A DNA stretch of 64,000 nt from Polyangium sp. 6x1 (GCF_029946515.1 NZ_JARZHH010000065.1:1-64000); one strand, 5' to 3'; shown: positions 17,323 through 27,385, counted from the stretch's first letter. Notes: generated from the sequence alone by a model not told the origin. Program-made: numbers and translations.

Positions 17323-19572
17323 ATGCATCCTCGCACCCTGCTCGGCTCGTTTTTCCTGCTCGCCAGCGCGACGCCGGCCTTCGCCGACGAGGCCAAACCT
17401 GCGCCCTCCGCCTCCGAGGCCCCGCCAAACGAGGCGCCCGCGAAGGCCGAGGCGAAGCCCGAAGCCGCTCCGGAAAAGTCGAAGGAAGGTGAGGCCGCGG
17501 CCGAAGCGCAGCGGCCGCCGCCCGCGGTGATCGAGGTGAGCGTGCTCGGCCGGAGCGACGACGCGCTCCAGAAGGTCCCGGGCTCGGGCACGTTGATCGG
17601 CGCGAAGGAGATCCGCCGCGCGATGCCCGCGGAGACGGGCGAGATCCTGCGGCGCGTGCCGGGGGTCGTGGTGCGCCCGGAGGAGGGCCTCGGCCTGCGC
17701 CTCAACATCGGCATGCGTGGTCTCGACCCGACGCGCAGCCGGCAGGTGCTCATTCTCGAAGACGGCATCCCCGTCGCGATCAACCCCTACGGCGAGCCCG
17801 ATCTCTACTACTCGACGCCCGTCGAGCGCATCCGCGCGGTCGAGGTCGTGAAGGGCTCGGGCAGCATTTTATTCGGACCTCAAACCATTGGCGGGGTCGT
17901 CAACTTCCTCACGGCGCTGCCCCCGGACAAACCCGAGTGGTCGCTCGAAGCGCAGGCGGGCCAGCGCAACTACTACAAGCTCTCGGGCCTCTACGGCGGG
18001 ACGGCCGGCGACGCGCGGTACGTGCTGCAATTGACCCGCAAGCAAGGCGACGGCTTCCGCGGGATCGAGTTCCACGCCACGGATTTCCTGGGCAAGATCG
18101 CGTTCCCGACCTCGGCGCGCGGCGAGGCCACGTTCAAGATCGCGGTGTACGACGAGTTCTCGCGCTCGACGTACGTGGGCCTGACGCGCCGCATGTTCGA
18201 GCTCGACCCGCGCACCCCGTCGATCGCGCCGCACGACCAGTTCAACGTGCGCCGCTACGACGCCTCGCTCACCCACGAATACCGCATCTCCGAGGCGACG
18301 CGGCTGCGCACGACCGTCTATGGCTACATCACGGACCGCGTCTGGCGCCGGCAGAACTACGACCGCGAGGCCAGGCCGGACGTCAGCTACGAGCGGATCG
18401 TCGGCGATCCGACGGTCTCGGGCGCCGCGGTTTATTTCCGCAACACCTCGATGGTCCGGGACCGCGAATACGAGGTCCTCGGCATCGAGCCGCGTATCGA
18501 GCACCGCTTCGAGACGGGCCGGGTGCGCCACACGATCTCGGCCGGCGTGCGCGGGCACGTGGAGACGGCCGATCGAAAGCAATTCCAGGGCGAGATCATC
18601 GAGACGGAGGCCGGCAACGTCCAGGACCGCGAGCACCACCGCACGTTCGCGTTCGCCGCGTATGCCCAGGACCGCCTCGCGTTCCGGGACGACCTGCTCG
18701 TCACGCCCGGCGTCCGCGTCGAGTATGCGGCGAACCTGCGCAGCGTGGATCGGACGGCGGAGAGCGGAACGTCAAAGGACGTGACGAACCGCGGCACGAG
18801 TGATTCGGTCGCGGTGATGCCCGGCATTGGAATGGTGTACGGCACGCCGAAGCTGAACGTCTTCGGGGGCGTGCACGTCGGGTATGCGCCGCCGCGCGTG
18901 TCGGCCGCCATTTCCCCGGGCGGCCAGGACGCGCAGCTCGACGCCGAGCAGAGCACGAACTACGAGATCGGCATGCGGCTCGCGAGGCCGAAATGGATTC
19001 GCGCCGAGGTCACGGGGTTCGTCATGAGCTTCCGCAACCAGATCGTCACGGGCACGGAGGCGAGCGGGCAACAGAGCGAGCTCGCGAATGGGGGACAAAC
19101 CCTGCACAAGGGCGTCGAGGCCCAGGTCACGCTCGGCATCGGCCAGGCCCTCTCCCTGCCGCTCATGGTCGACGTGACGGGCCGCTACACGTATTCCGTC
19201 GCGACGTTCCGCGGCGGCCCCTTCGACGGCAATCGCCTGCCGTACGCGCCGCTCCACACGGCGAGCGCGACGCTCGACGTCGAGCACCGCATCGGGATCG
19301 GAGCGCAGGTCGCGTGGAGCTTCATGAGCGATCAATTCGCCGACGAATACAACACGGTGCTCGTGGACCCCACGGGGCGGATCGGCATCGTGCCGTCGTA
19401 TCACCTCGTCGACGTGGCATTGCGGTACCGCCACGCGAAGACGGGGCTCGGCGCGCTCCTCACGGTGAAGAACGCGCTCGATCAGGTGTTCGTGGCGACG
19501 AGGTTGCCCGACGGCATTCAAACGGGCGGGTTCCGCCAGATCAACGTCGGGCTCCGGTGGGATCACCGCTGA
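17323..19572 (+). CDS. TonB-dependent outer-membrane receptor, FecA-like
   Basis: A 749-residue outer-membrane receptor. A signal peptide ends at about ATPAFA-DEA. An Ala/Pro/Glu-rich stretch of some 50 residues is followed by the plug domain (about 70-185; KEIRRAMPAETGEILRRVPGV, MRGLDPTRSRQVLILEDGIP, IEVVKGSGSILFGPQTIGGVVNF) and a 22-strand-type barrel ending in GLRWD. FecA and related siderophore receptors are the closest pattern, so iron-chelate uptake powered by TonB is likely. No TonB, ExbB or ABC genes are in the window. ATG 17323 is chosen because the signal peptide begins there. Confidence 0.9.
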   Translation: MHPRTLLGSFFLLASATPAFADEAKPAPSASEAPPNEAPAKAEAKPEAAPEKSKEGEAAAEAQRPPPAVIEVSVLGRSDDALQKVPGSGTLIGAKEIRRAMPAETGEILRRVPGVVVRPEEGLGLRLNIGMRGLDPTRSRQVLILEDGIPVAINPYGEPDLYYSTPVERIRAVEVVKGSGSILFGPQTIGGVVNFLTALPPDKPEWSLEAQAGQRNYYKLSGLYGGTAGDARYVLQLTRKQGDGFRGIEFHATDFLGKIAFPTSARGEATFKIAVYDEFSRSTYVGLTRRMFELDPRTPSIAPHDQFNVRRYDASLTHEYRISEATRLRTTVYGYITDRVWRRQNYDREARPDVSYERIVGDPTVSGAAVYFRNTSMVRDREYEVLGIEPRIEHRFETGRVRHTISAGVRGHVETADRKQFQGEIIETEAGNVQDREHHRTFAFAAYAQDRLAFRDDLLVTPGVRVEYAANLRSVDRTAESGTSKDVTNRGTSDSVAVMPGIGMVYGTPKLNVFGGVHVGYAPPRVSAAISPGGQDAQLDAEQSTNYEIGMRLARPKWIRAEVTGFVMSFRNQIVTGTEASGQQSELANGGQTLHKGVEAQVTLGIGQALSLPLMVDVTGRYTYSVATFRGGPFDGNRLPYAPLHTASATLDVEHRIGIGAQVAWSFMSDQFADEYNTVLVDPTGRIGIVPSYHLVDVALRYRHAKTGLGALLTVKNALDQVFVATRLPDGIQTGGFRQINVGLRWDHR

Positions 19573-19584
19573 GGCGATTCGCGA

Positions 19585-20883
19585 TTACTTCGGAATCGGC
19601 GGGACCGGGGTCGTGCCGACGGTCGTGCCGGCCTCGGCGCTCCATTGCCAGTTGTCGATGACGGCCGTCGAGTCGAGGGAGCCGTCGCCCGAATCGTAGG
19701 CGCCCCAGCGAATGCGAATGGTGCTGCCCGGCGTGACGGGCGCCTGCGTCTTCAGCCAGCTCGTCGCCGCGTGGCCCTCGAAGCCGGTGCCGTCGAGCTC
19801 CGCCGTGCCGAGCGGACAATCGAACGTCTTGCCGCCCGCGGTGCAGGGCGGGCCGCCCGCGCAGCCGCACACGTTCATGAACGCGTTGTTCACGCTGATG
19901 GGGTTACCCTGCATGTCGAACGAGATCTGCCCGTCCGTTTGTCCGTCCGGGATCGGCGAGAGGATCGCCACGAAGAAGTCGTTGTACTGGCTGCAAATGA
20001 AGACCGGCCATTCGTACGTGTAGAAGTTGAAGTCGAACGAGAAGCCCTTCGCGTTCTGCGGCACGCGAATCTCGAGCTCGACCGCCGTGGCGTCGAACGG
20101 CGTCCCCGTGAGTTTGCCCGGACAAGCAGGCGACTCCTTCGGGAAGCCCTGAGGATGGCCACTCGAATATCCCTTGGTGAAGCCGCCCGGGCTCTGGTAG
20201 CCCGGATCCGAGGGCTGGCGCGCCGCGCCGCTGGAGACGCCGAAGATCTTGCTGCCCGCCCGCGGCGTGACGTTCGGGCCGAAGCCGCTGAGGATGCCGT
20301 GGCCGAGGTGATAGTTCGTGCTGCCGTTGGCCGGCGAGCCGTCGGCCATGACCCATTGCGCGCTGACCACGCCCCAATCCGTGCCGCCCGGCGTGGCGAC
20401 CTTGCAGAGCTCCACCGCGCGCGCCGCGTCGAAGGGATCCATGCTGTCGACCGCGAGGGCCCCGTCGCAGGTCTCGACCGGCTCGTCGGCCACCATGTTG
20501 CAGTTCTCGTCCGCGGGCTTGTACGCGGGGTTCATCACGTCCCCGACGACCTCGACCGAGTTCGGGCTGACGTTCGCGTCGCAATCGTTGCAATCGCCCG
20601 TCGCCTCGCTGAACCCGTCGCCGTCGTCGTCCGCGTTGATGTCGGTGTCGCATACGGGCTGGCCGGCGCCGTTGCCGCCCCCGCCCGGGCCGACGAACGA
20701 GCCGCCGACGTCGGTGTTCGAGCCGGCGGTGCCGCCCTGCCCGCCCATTCCGCCGTTCCACTCCTCGCCCCCGGAACCCCCGTCGCCAAAGACGTTGCGA
20801 CCGCTCGTGGCCGTGCATGCGGCGCCCAGCGCGGTGCTGCCTGCAAGGCCGACGAGACCGATCCACTTCACCAAGCTCCGCAT
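19585..20883 (-). CDS. Choice-of-anchor-L-like lipoprotein with calcium-type Asp repeats
   Basis: A 432-residue exported protein. Signal peptide WIGLVGLAGSTALGAAC gives lipidation at about residue 24. A Gly-rich linker is followed by DTDINADDDGDGFSEATGDCNDCD, an Asp-rich stretch like thrombospondin-3/MopE calcium loops. The C-terminal 260 residues resemble the myxobacterial choice-of-anchor-L domain: ATPGGTDWGVVSAQWVMADG, FGPNVTPRAGSKIFGVSSGAAR, FSFDFNFYTYEWP and WLKTQAPVTPGSTIRIRWGAYDSGDGSLDS. It is probably a surface or matrix protein with unknown partner. ATG 20883 lies five bases behind AGGAG, which rules out the GTG six bases upstream. Confidence 0.75.
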   Translation of the reverse strand: MRSLVKWIGLVGLAGSTALGAACTATSGRNVFGDGGSGGEEWNGGMGGQGGTAGSNTDVGGSFVGPGGGGNGAGQPVCDTDINADDDGDGFSEATGDCNDCDANVSPNSVEVVGDVMNPAYKPADENCNMVADEPVETCDGALAVDSMDPFDAARAVELCKVATPGGTDWGVVSAQWVMADGSPANGSTNYHLGHGILSGFGPNVTPRAGSKIFGVSSGAARQPSDPGYQSPGGFTKGYSSGHPQGFPKESPACPGKLTGTPFDATAVELEIRVPQNAKGFSFDFNFYTYEWPVFICSQYNDFFVAILSPIPDGQTDGQISFDMQGNPISVNNAFMNVCGCAGGPPCTAGGKTFDCPLGTAELDGTGFEGHAATSWLKTQAPVTPGSTIRIRWGAYDSGDGSLDSTAVIDNWQWSAEAGTTVGTTPVPPIPK

Positions 20884-20918
20884 GGCCACTCCTTGAAAAG
20901 CTGCTCCACATCGCGGCC

Positions 20919-20941
20919 TGCCGGCCCCGCTCCACGTGGGG
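20919..20941. promoter_or_regulatory. Hairpin in the leader region of the anchor-L lipoprotein gene
   Basis: CGGCCCC and GGGGCCG form a perfect 7-bp stem around a 9-nt loop, about 36 bp before the start codon of the minus-strand lipoprotein gene. It would sit in the mRNA leader or promoter. Nothing else is recognised in the 199-bp gap up to the Lon-type gene. Confidence 0.25.
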
Positions 20942-21082
20942 CCGCTCGGCCGGTCGACAGTCTACAGGCAAGGCCGGTCGTTGGTGCAGCAAGAAAACGG
21001 CGGAGGGACGAACGAAAGATGAGGCCCATCGTCCGGGCGAACCCGGGCGTTGGAATGGTCGGTTTTTCTAGCGTTCTCCGGG

Positions 21083-23398
21083 CTAACGCGCGCGCCCGGT
21101 CTCCGAAATCGCGCGCCAGAACCGCTCGAGCCGATGCTCGATCGCGCCGAAGACCGTGCCCGCAGGGTAATGGCCGGTGTCGTCCGCGATACCTGCGGGC
21201 GAACCTGTGAGCAGCTCGATACCCTCTTCGACCGCAGAAATCACGTGAACGTGAAATTGTTTGCGCTCGATAGCTTCGACCACGTCCCCGCGCAACATCA
21301 GCGCGTGCTGATTCGTGGCCGGGATCAGGACGCCCTGGTTGCCCGTGAGGCCTTTGGCCGCGCAGAGATCGTAGAATGCCTCGATTTTTTCATTGAGGCC
21401 ACCCACGGGCAGGACGCCGCCTTGCTGATCGACGCTGCCGGTCACCGCGAGGTCCTGCCGGAGCGCATACCCGGAGAGCGCCGAGAGCAGCGCGTACAGC
21501 TCGCTCGACGAGGCGCTGTCGCCGTCGATCGCCTCGTACGTCTGCTCGAAGACGAGCGAGGCGCCAAACGAGAGCGGGCGAAGCTGCGCGAACCGGAGCG
21601 ACAAGAAGCCCGACAGGACGAGCACGCCCTTCGCGTGGATCGGGCCGCTCATTTCGACCTCGCGCGCGATGTTCACGGGCCCCTCGGTCCCCGGATACAC
21701 GACGGCCGTGACGCGGCACGGCCTGCCGAACGTGACCGGTCCGTCGCTCAAGACCGAGATCGCGTTGACCTGGCCGACGCGCCGGCCCGTCACCTCGATG
21801 CGGATCGTGCCGTCGGCGAGCAGCTCGTGGACCTGGTCGCGGAAATGATCGCTGCGCCTGCGCGCCGCCGCGAGCGCGCTGCAAATCTCGGCGCCGTCGA
21901 CGATGCGTTTGTCCTTTCGCGCCGCGCGGTAGCTCGCCTCCGTCGCGACCTCCGCGAGCAGGCCGAGCTGCGCCGTGACCTTGCGCTGGCTCTCGGCGAG
22001 TCGGCCGCCGTAAAAAAAGAGCTCGGCGACGGCGTCCGACGTGAGCGGCAAGAGGCGCCGCTCGCGCACGATGTCCGCGAGGAACGAGGGGTAGGTCGCG
22101 AGCGCCGCCGCGAGCGGCATCGTGCCCTCGAAGCGCGCCTGCACCTTGAAGAGCTGCGAGAACTCGGGGTCGGCCTCGTGCAGGTCCTGGTAGAGGTCGG
22201 GGCTCGCGATGAGCACGACCTTCAGGTCGAGCTGCATCGGCGGGAACATGAGCTCCTCGCTCGTGCCGCGGTAATACGTGGGGTTGTGCTCGGGCACGAT
22301 GAACTTGCTCGCGAGCAAGCACGCCTTGAGCTGCTCGTAGAGCGCCTCGTTCTTGAGCAGCGCGTTCGCCGGCAGGATCAAAAATCCCCCGTTCGCCAGG
22401 TGCAGCGCGCCTGCCACGGCAAACCCCGGCTCCGGCGGCGTGCCCGTGTCGGGCGGCGCGTAGCTCCGGCCGAACAGCGCGGACAAGGTCGGGTACGGGA
22501 CCTCCACGACCGGCGCGCCCGACCCGGGCTTGTGCTCGGTGAGCAGCGTCGGCACGACGATGCCCCGCACGAGCACGGGCTGTTCGTCATTGCCGGGTTC
22601 GTCCACGAGCAGGCGCGTCTCGCGCGTGACGAGCGTCTCCACCTCGCCGAGGAACGCGAGCAGCTCGTCCCGGCCCTCGAAGCGGGCGCGCACCGGCGAG
22701 AAGCACGCCTTCACCGCGTCGCCGAGGAGTTGCTTCGTCGTCCCGCGGAGCTCCGAGTCGGCCTCGTCCTGCACCTCGGCGAGCCGCTCCTCGAAGGCCT
22801 CGATCGCCGTCGTGATCTGCCGGATCGACTCGCTCGGCGGGCTCTCGTCGACGAGCGGCGTCACCTGGAACTCGCGCCCCGCGCGCACGACGTCGAGCCC
22901 GAGCCCCTTCGCCTGCGTGCGCAGCTCCTCCTCGAGCCGCGACTCCTCGGCCTCCACGCGACGCTGCCCCCGCGCCCGCGCCTGCTTCCATCGCTCGCCT
23001 TCCGTCGCGCCGTGGATCGACTCCAGGAGTTTTGCGTAGAGCTCCTCCATCGCCTCCGTGAACGGACGGCCTTCGCCCGCGGGCAGCGTCAGCACGGTCG
23101 GCTCGCTCGGCCTTCGCGGGTTCGGAAGAAGCAACATGTCGTCCGGCGTCGACAGCGTCGACGCGAGCCTCCGCGCCACCTGACGCGCGCAGAAGGTCCG
23201 TCCCGACCCGGACGGACCCACGACGACCACGTGAAACCGTGAGTGCCGTATGTCGAGCCCGAACGAGAGCGCCGCGAGCGCGCGCTCCTGCGCTGCGATG
23301 CCCGAGACGGGCTCCACCTCTTCGGTCGTCTGGAACGACAGCTCCGCGGGCTCGATGCGCTTCAGGCACTCCGCTGCGGTCAGCTCACGTGCGGGCAT
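21083..23398 (-). CDS. Lon-type ATP-dependent protease with N-terminal AAA domain
   Basis: A 771-residue protein of the LonB/LonC-like group. Walker A is GPSGSGRT (61-68). A long charged coiled region (about 100-260) and the AAA core (LANGGFLILPANALL, LDLKVVLIASPDLY) follow. The C-terminal S16 protease domain has Ser628 (in DGDSASSS) and Lys671 (in GGLNEKIEAF), 43 residues apart as in E. coli Lon (Ser679/Lys722). It should degrade misfolded or regulatory proteins in the cytoplasm using ATP. The ATG at 23398 is preferred over a GTG at 23416, but neither has a clear ribosome binding site. The universal stress protein gene ends 100 bp upstream. Confidence 0.88.
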   Translation of the reverse strand: MPARELTAAECLKRIEPAELSFQTTEEVEPVSGIAAQERALAALSFGLDIRHSRFHVVVVGPSGSGRTFCARQVARRLASTLSTPDDMLLLPNPRRPSEPTVLTLPAGEGRPFTEAMEELYAKLLESIHGATEGERWKQARARGQRRVEAEESRLEEELRTQAKGLGLDVVRAGREFQVTPLVDESPPSESIRQITTAIEAFEERLAEVQDEADSELRGTTKQLLGDAVKACFSPVRARFEGRDELLAFLGEVETLVTRETRLLVDEPGNDEQPVLVRGIVVPTLLTEHKPGSGAPVVEVPYPTLSALFGRSYAPPDTGTPPEPGFAVAGALHLANGGFLILPANALLKNEALYEQLKACLLASKFIVPEHNPTYYRGTSEELMFPPMQLDLKVVLIASPDLYQDLHEADPEFSQLFKVQARFEGTMPLAAALATYPSFLADIVRERRLLPLTSDAVAELFFYGGRLAESQRKVTAQLGLLAEVATEASYRAARKDKRIVDGAEICSALAAARRRSDHFRDQVHELLADGTIRIEVTGRRVGQVNAISVLSDGPVTFGRPCRVTAVVYPGTEGPVNIAREVEMSGPIHAKGVLVLSGFLSLRFAQLRPLSFGASLVFEQTYEAIDGDSASSSELYALLSALSGYALRQDLAVTGSVDQQGGVLPVGGLNEKIEAFYDLCAAKGLTGNQGVLIPATNQHALMLRGDVVEAIERKQFHVHVISAVEEGIELLTGSPAGIADDTGHYPAGTVFGAIEHRLERFWRAISETGRAR

Positions 23399-23500
23399 AT
23401 CGCCGGAAGATACCACCCGACCCCGCCCCCCGCCCGGTCCTCCTGGCGAGGTAGGTCAGATGTTTCGGACGGAATATGACCGAGGCGGCCCGATCCCCCC

Positions 23501-24412
23501 TCAGGGGCAACAACGCAGCACGAGCACGGGGCACGTCGCCTTGCGCAGGACGCGCTCGAAGACCGCTCCGTGCTCCTCGCTGCGCAGCCCGTGCCACACG
23601 AGCACGGTGAGATCCGCGGCGAGGAGGTCGGCGAAGCGGAGGATCTCGTCCGCCGGGTCGCCGGCGCCGAGGAAGAAGCGCGTCGGCACGTCCGCGGGGC
23701 AGTGGCCGATGGTCTTCGCGAATCGATGCACGAACTCGGCGGAGAACGCGGGCCACTCGTGATGGGGCTGGTCGACGTACTGCGGCGCGCCCATCGCGCC
23801 CGGCTCCACGTGGGGGCCGTGCTGCGCCTCGCCCACGAGCACGAGGTCGAGCGAGGCGCCCGCCCGCCGCGCGAGATCCCCCGCCGGCTCGAGCACGCTC
23901 GCCGTGCTCGGCGTCCCGTCGAGGGGCACGAGGATCCGCGCGAGCGAGAGCCGCTCCTCCGGCCGCACCACGATCACCGGCGCGTGCGACCGCTCGATCG
24001 TGTGCGCCGCGAGGTCGCCGACCCCGAGCACGCCGTGCGGGTCGATCGCGGCCCCCACGATCACGAACGCCGTCGGGTGCGCCTCCGTGAAGGCCACGAT
24101 CCGCTCCCCGGGCTCGCCGACCTCCACGTCGAGCACCACGCCGTCGAGCGCGTGCGTGGGCAGCCCGAGCAGCTTCGGCAGCTCGGCGGCCACGACCTTC
24201 GCCTTCGACACGAAGATCCCGTGCAGCGGCTCGTGCAGCGTCCTCGCCACGAGCCTGCCCATCGCGATCGCCGCCGATGCCGCGGCCGCGTCCTCGCCAT
24301 TCAGGGCCACGAGGACCCGGTGCCGCTTCGGCCGCGCCTCGCTGCGCGGCCCTTCCTCGGCGCCTCGCTCGACGCCGTGGGCCAATCCTTCCGCGAGCTC
24401 CGCCGGCTTCAT
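23501..24412 (-). CDS. Tandem universal stress protein (two UspA domains)
   Basis: A 303-residue cytoplasmic protein with two UspA-like halves, about 30-150 and 158-300. The second starts with ILVPLDGTPSTASVLEPAGDLA, the usual opening strand and helix. ERSHAPVIVVRP and KATCPVLVLRCCP close the two halves. The nucleotide-binding GxxGxxxGS signature is not clearly kept, so ATP binding is doubtful. Its ATG overlaps the stop of the GH65 gene (ATGA), so it is cotranslated with a sugar phosphorylase, suggesting a role in carbohydrate reserve use under stress. That link is inferred. Confidence 0.85.
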   Translation of the reverse strand: MKPAELAEGLAHGVERGAEEGPRSEARPKRHRVLVALNGEDAAAASAAIAMGRLVARTLHEPLHGIFVSKAKVVAAELPKLLGLPTHALDGVVLDVEVGEPGERIVAFTEAHPTAFVIVGAAIDPHGVLGVGDLAAHTIERSHAPVIVVRPEERLSLARILVPLDGTPSTASVLEPAGDLARRAGASLDLVLVGEAQHGPHVEPGAMGAPQYVDQPHHEWPAFSAEFVHRFAKTIGHCPADVPTRFFLGAGDPADEILRFADLLAADLTVLVWHGLRSEEHGAVFERVLRKATCPVLVLRCCP

Positions 24413-27252
24413 GGCTCGACCTCCTCCCAGGCCAAAAACCCTTTTTCATCGCGCCGCGCCGCGTAGGCTCGTCCCGGCTCGGCGCGCACCGTGTGCCTCG
24501 CTCCCCCCGCCCCGAAGACGGTGACCCCGAGCGGCGCCGTCCCCTCGACCACGTGCACCTCCACCGCGCCCGGCAGCGCGTGCACCTGGAGCGAGCGACC
24601 GCGGACCTGCATGGGCAAGGACACGCGCCGCATGCCCGGCAGGAGCGTCGGTTCGACGATCAGCGTCTCGGGGTCGTCGGGCGCGGCGCGCAGGCCCGCC
24701 ACGCCGAAGGCCACGGCTTGCCACAGGCTCCCGAGCCCCGCCGCGTGCACGCCGCCCGCGGCGTTGCCCATGTTGTTGCCGAGATCGATCGACGCCGTCT
24801 GTTCGAGGTATCGCGTGGCCGTCGCGAGGAGCCCGAGCCGCGCGGCCACGAGCGCGTGGATCCCCGGCGAAAGCGAGCTGCCGTGCGCGGTGCGTGGCTC
24901 GTAATAGAGAAAATTTTCTCGCCGCACGTCGGGTGAAAACTCGTCCCAGAGCAGCGCCAGGAGCTGCACCACGTCCGCCTGCTTCACCACCTGCGACTTC
25001 CGCGTCCGCTCTCGACCGAGCAGCACGTCGATCGGCACCGTGCGCGGCGAGAACGCGGCGACGTCGACGTATTCGAGATCAAAAAACCCTTTGTGTTGTT
25101 CGAGGAGCCCCGTGCGTGGGTCCTCGCCGAGGTACATCCGCGCGGCGATCGTCTCCCAGCGTGAGATCTCGTCCGGCGTGACCCCGAGCGCGGCCGCCTT
25201 CGCGCTCCCGACGCCCCGCGCGATCGTCACCGCATACCGGAGGTTTTGCCGCGCCATCCAGTTCGTGAACGCATTGTCGTCCACGCTCTCGTGATACTCG
25301 TCGGGCCCGATCACCCGGTCGATGTGGAACCTGCCGTCGGCCTGGATGGCGCCGCGGCTCACCCAGAAGCGCGCCGTCTCGATCAGGATCTCCGCGCCCT
25401 CCTCGCGCAGGATCCGCTCGTCGCCCGTGCTCTGCGCGTAGGCCCAGATCGCGTGCGCCACGTCGGCGCTGATGTGGTGCTCCTCGAACCCCGACAGGAT
25501 CGGCATGATCTCGCCGAGCGGGCTGCGCACGAACTCCGGCGTCGTCTCGTCCCCCGTGTCCGCCGACTCCCACGCGTAGAGCGCGCCCTCGTAGCCGAGC
25601 TTCTTCGCCTTGCGCCGCGCCCCGTCGATCGTGAGGTGCCGGTAGAGCAGGAGCGTCCGCGCCGCCTCGGGCCACGTGTGCACGTAGAACGGCACCATGA
25701 AGATCTCCGTGTCCCAGAAGACGTGACCGCGGTACGCCTCGCCCGAGAGCGCGCGCGCCCCGATCGAGCAGCGCGGATCGTGCGGCTGCACTGTCGCGAT
25801 CAGGTGGTAGAGCGCGAACCGGAGCGCCCGCTCGATCCGCGGCATGCCGACGATCTCCACGTCCGACTGCTTCCACCGCGCCTGCCACGCCGCCACGTGC
25901 GCCTCGAGCAGCACGTCGAACGACGTCGCCGCCGCCTCCCGTTCGAGCAGCTCCGCCCGGTGCACCGGCGCCGTCCCGTCCCGTGACGTGAACATCCCGA
26001 CCACGCGATGGAGCACGCTCGACTCGCCGAGCCTGACGTGCAGCCTGCACTGCTCCATCGCCGACACCGGCCCGACTTCCCGCTCGCAGCGCATCTCGAG
26101 CGACCCCGGATCGGCCGCCGTCGTGCGCGACGCGAGCGCGAGCTCGAGCCCCCCGTGCGTCTTTCCCACGAGGATCGGCCCCACGAGCCCGTGGCGCGGC
26201 TCGAACCCGGCCCAGTGCGACGAGCCGCTCCCGCTCTTCACGTCGCCCGACAGCACCGCGTCGATGACCACCGTGCCCGAGAAATTCTGCGGCGTGATCT
26301 CCACCGCCTCCAAGAGCGCGTGCCGGTTCGCGAGCGACGCGACGTGCGCCGTCCGGATCCGCGTCGCGTGCCCGCCCGGCCCCGTCCCGAGCCCTTCCCG
26401 CAGGAGCAGCCCGCGCCGCATGTCGAGCGTCCGGTGGTGCCGCTCCATCGCCGTCGTCTCCACCCCGAACGCCTCGCCCTCCACCGTGAACCGAAGGCGC
26501 CCCCAATCCGGCGCGATCACGAGCTCCGGCACCGGCGACACGTCCGACGACAGCTCGAACGCCCCCGCCAGGAACGTCGCCGGCCGCGACACGCTGCTGC
26601 CCTCCGCGAGCGACCCGCGCACGCCGAGGTAGCCGTTCGCGATCGTCAGCAGCGACTCGATCTCGTGCTCCCGCGCCACGTCGAAGCCGCTCTCGACGAT
26701 CACCCACGAAGGGTCCCGCGGCGGCGCGAACGGCCCCATCTGCGCCTCCAGCGCGAGCTGCTGCTCCAGGATGTCCGCGAGCCCGGAGAGCCCCGGCCCC
26801 TCGCCCACGACGAGCACGTCCTCGGGCTCGATCCCGAGCGGCTTCACGAGCTCGCGCATCATGAACGAGAGCGCGTCCCCGTGATCGGCCGTGGGGACGA
26901 TCTCGATGGGCCTGCCGCGGTGGTCGAACCCGAACATGTGCTCGCCGCCGTCGGCCGCGGCGTACAGCCGTTTCCTCGGCTCGACGGCGATCGACGCCTC
27001 GATGGCGGGCAGGAGCGCCCCGAGGCTCGTGTCGGTCACGAGGGCCACCCGCGCGCCTCGATCGAGCAGAGCGCCTACGAGGCCGAGCGCCCGCATCGAC
27101 GCGGGCGTTTGTGCCGATGTCCCGTCGAGCTCCCAGCTCAGCACGAACAGCCGAAAGAGGTGATCGAGCTCGGGCAGGGGGGACGTCGTGACGAACCCCG
27201 ACGAGCGATCGGGCGCGGGCTCCTGGATCTCGGCGGCAGCGGTGGACGTCAT
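24409..27252 (-). CDS. GH65 family disaccharide phosphorylase with N-terminal degenerate HAD domain
   Basis: A 947-residue protein. Residues about 185-947 are a glycoside hydrolase family 65 enzyme (maltose, trehalose or kojibiose phosphorylase type). The N-terminal sandwich has IANGYLGVRGSLAEGS, the (alpha/alpha)6 barrel has GHVFWDTEIFMVP, and the general-acid Glu lies in IGPDEYHESVDDNAFTN near residue 650. GH65 enzymes split alpha-glucosides with phosphate. The first 175 residues resemble a HAD phosphatase (LVTDTS, DVLVVGEGPGLSG), but the nucleophile motif reads ELDGT where DxDGT is expected, so it is probably inactive. The stop overlaps the universal stress protein start, making a two-gene operon. 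Confidence 0.88.
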   Translation of the reverse strand: MTSTAAAEIQEPAPDRSSGFVTTSPLPELDHLFRLFVLSWELDGTSAQTPASMRALGLVGALLDRGARVALVTDTSLGALLPAIEASIAVEPRKRLYAAADGGEHMFGFDHRGRPIEIVPTADHGDALSFMMRELVKPLGIEPEDVLVVGEGPGLSGLADILEQQLALEAQMGPFAPPRDPSWVIVESGFDVAREHEIESLLTIANGYLGVRGSLAEGSSVSRPATFLAGAFELSSDVSPVPELVIAPDWGRLRFTVEGEAFGVETTAMERHHRTLDMRRGLLLREGLGTGPGGHATRIRTAHVASLANRHALLEAVEITPQNFSGTVVIDAVLSGDVKSGSGSSHWAGFEPRHGLVGPILVGKTHGGLELALASRTTAADPGSLEMRCEREVGPVSAMEQCRLHVRLGESSVLHRVVGMFTSRDGTAPVHRAELLEREAAATSFDVLLEAHVAAWQARWKQSDVEIVGMPRIERALRFALYHLIATVQPHDPRCSIGARALSGEAYRGHVFWDTEIFMVPFYVHTWPEAARTLLLYRHLTIDGARRKAKKLGYEGALYAWESADTGDETTPEFVRSPLGEIMPILSGFEEHHISADVAHAIWAYAQSTGDERILREEGAEILIETARFWVSRGAIQADGRFHIDRVIGPDEYHESVDDNAFTNWMARQNLRYAVTIARGVGSAKAAALGVTPDEISRWETIAARMYLGEDPRTGLLEQHKGFFDLEYVDVAAFSPRTVPIDVLLGRERTRKSQVVKQADVVQLLALLWDEFSPDVRRENFLYYEPRTAHGSSLSPGIHALVAARLGLLATATRYLEQTASIDLGNNMGNAAGGVHAAGLGSLWQAVAFGVAGLRAAPDDPETLIVEPTLLPGMRRVSLPMQVRGRSLQVHALPGAVEVHVVEGTAPLGVTVFGAGGARHTVRAEPGRAYAARRDEKGFLAWEEVEP

Positions 27253-27385
27253 GAGCCCCGTCGATCGAGCGAGGATCGTGCCGTCCCTGCGCCCCCCTTC
27301 CGCGTCTCCTGATCCGTGCAGCGCCGTGGCATTTGCACCCGCTGCGCACGGACGCGCGAAACGGCCGGGCGTACGGGGCGCTCGT

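Noticed and set aside
21050-23242. Long antisense reading frames, for example 730 codons opposite the Lon-type gene, and those opposite the kinase and the HEAT-AKR genes
   Set aside because: High GC content leaves antisense frames open; composition is Arg/Ala-rich without domains, and the real gene has intact motifs.
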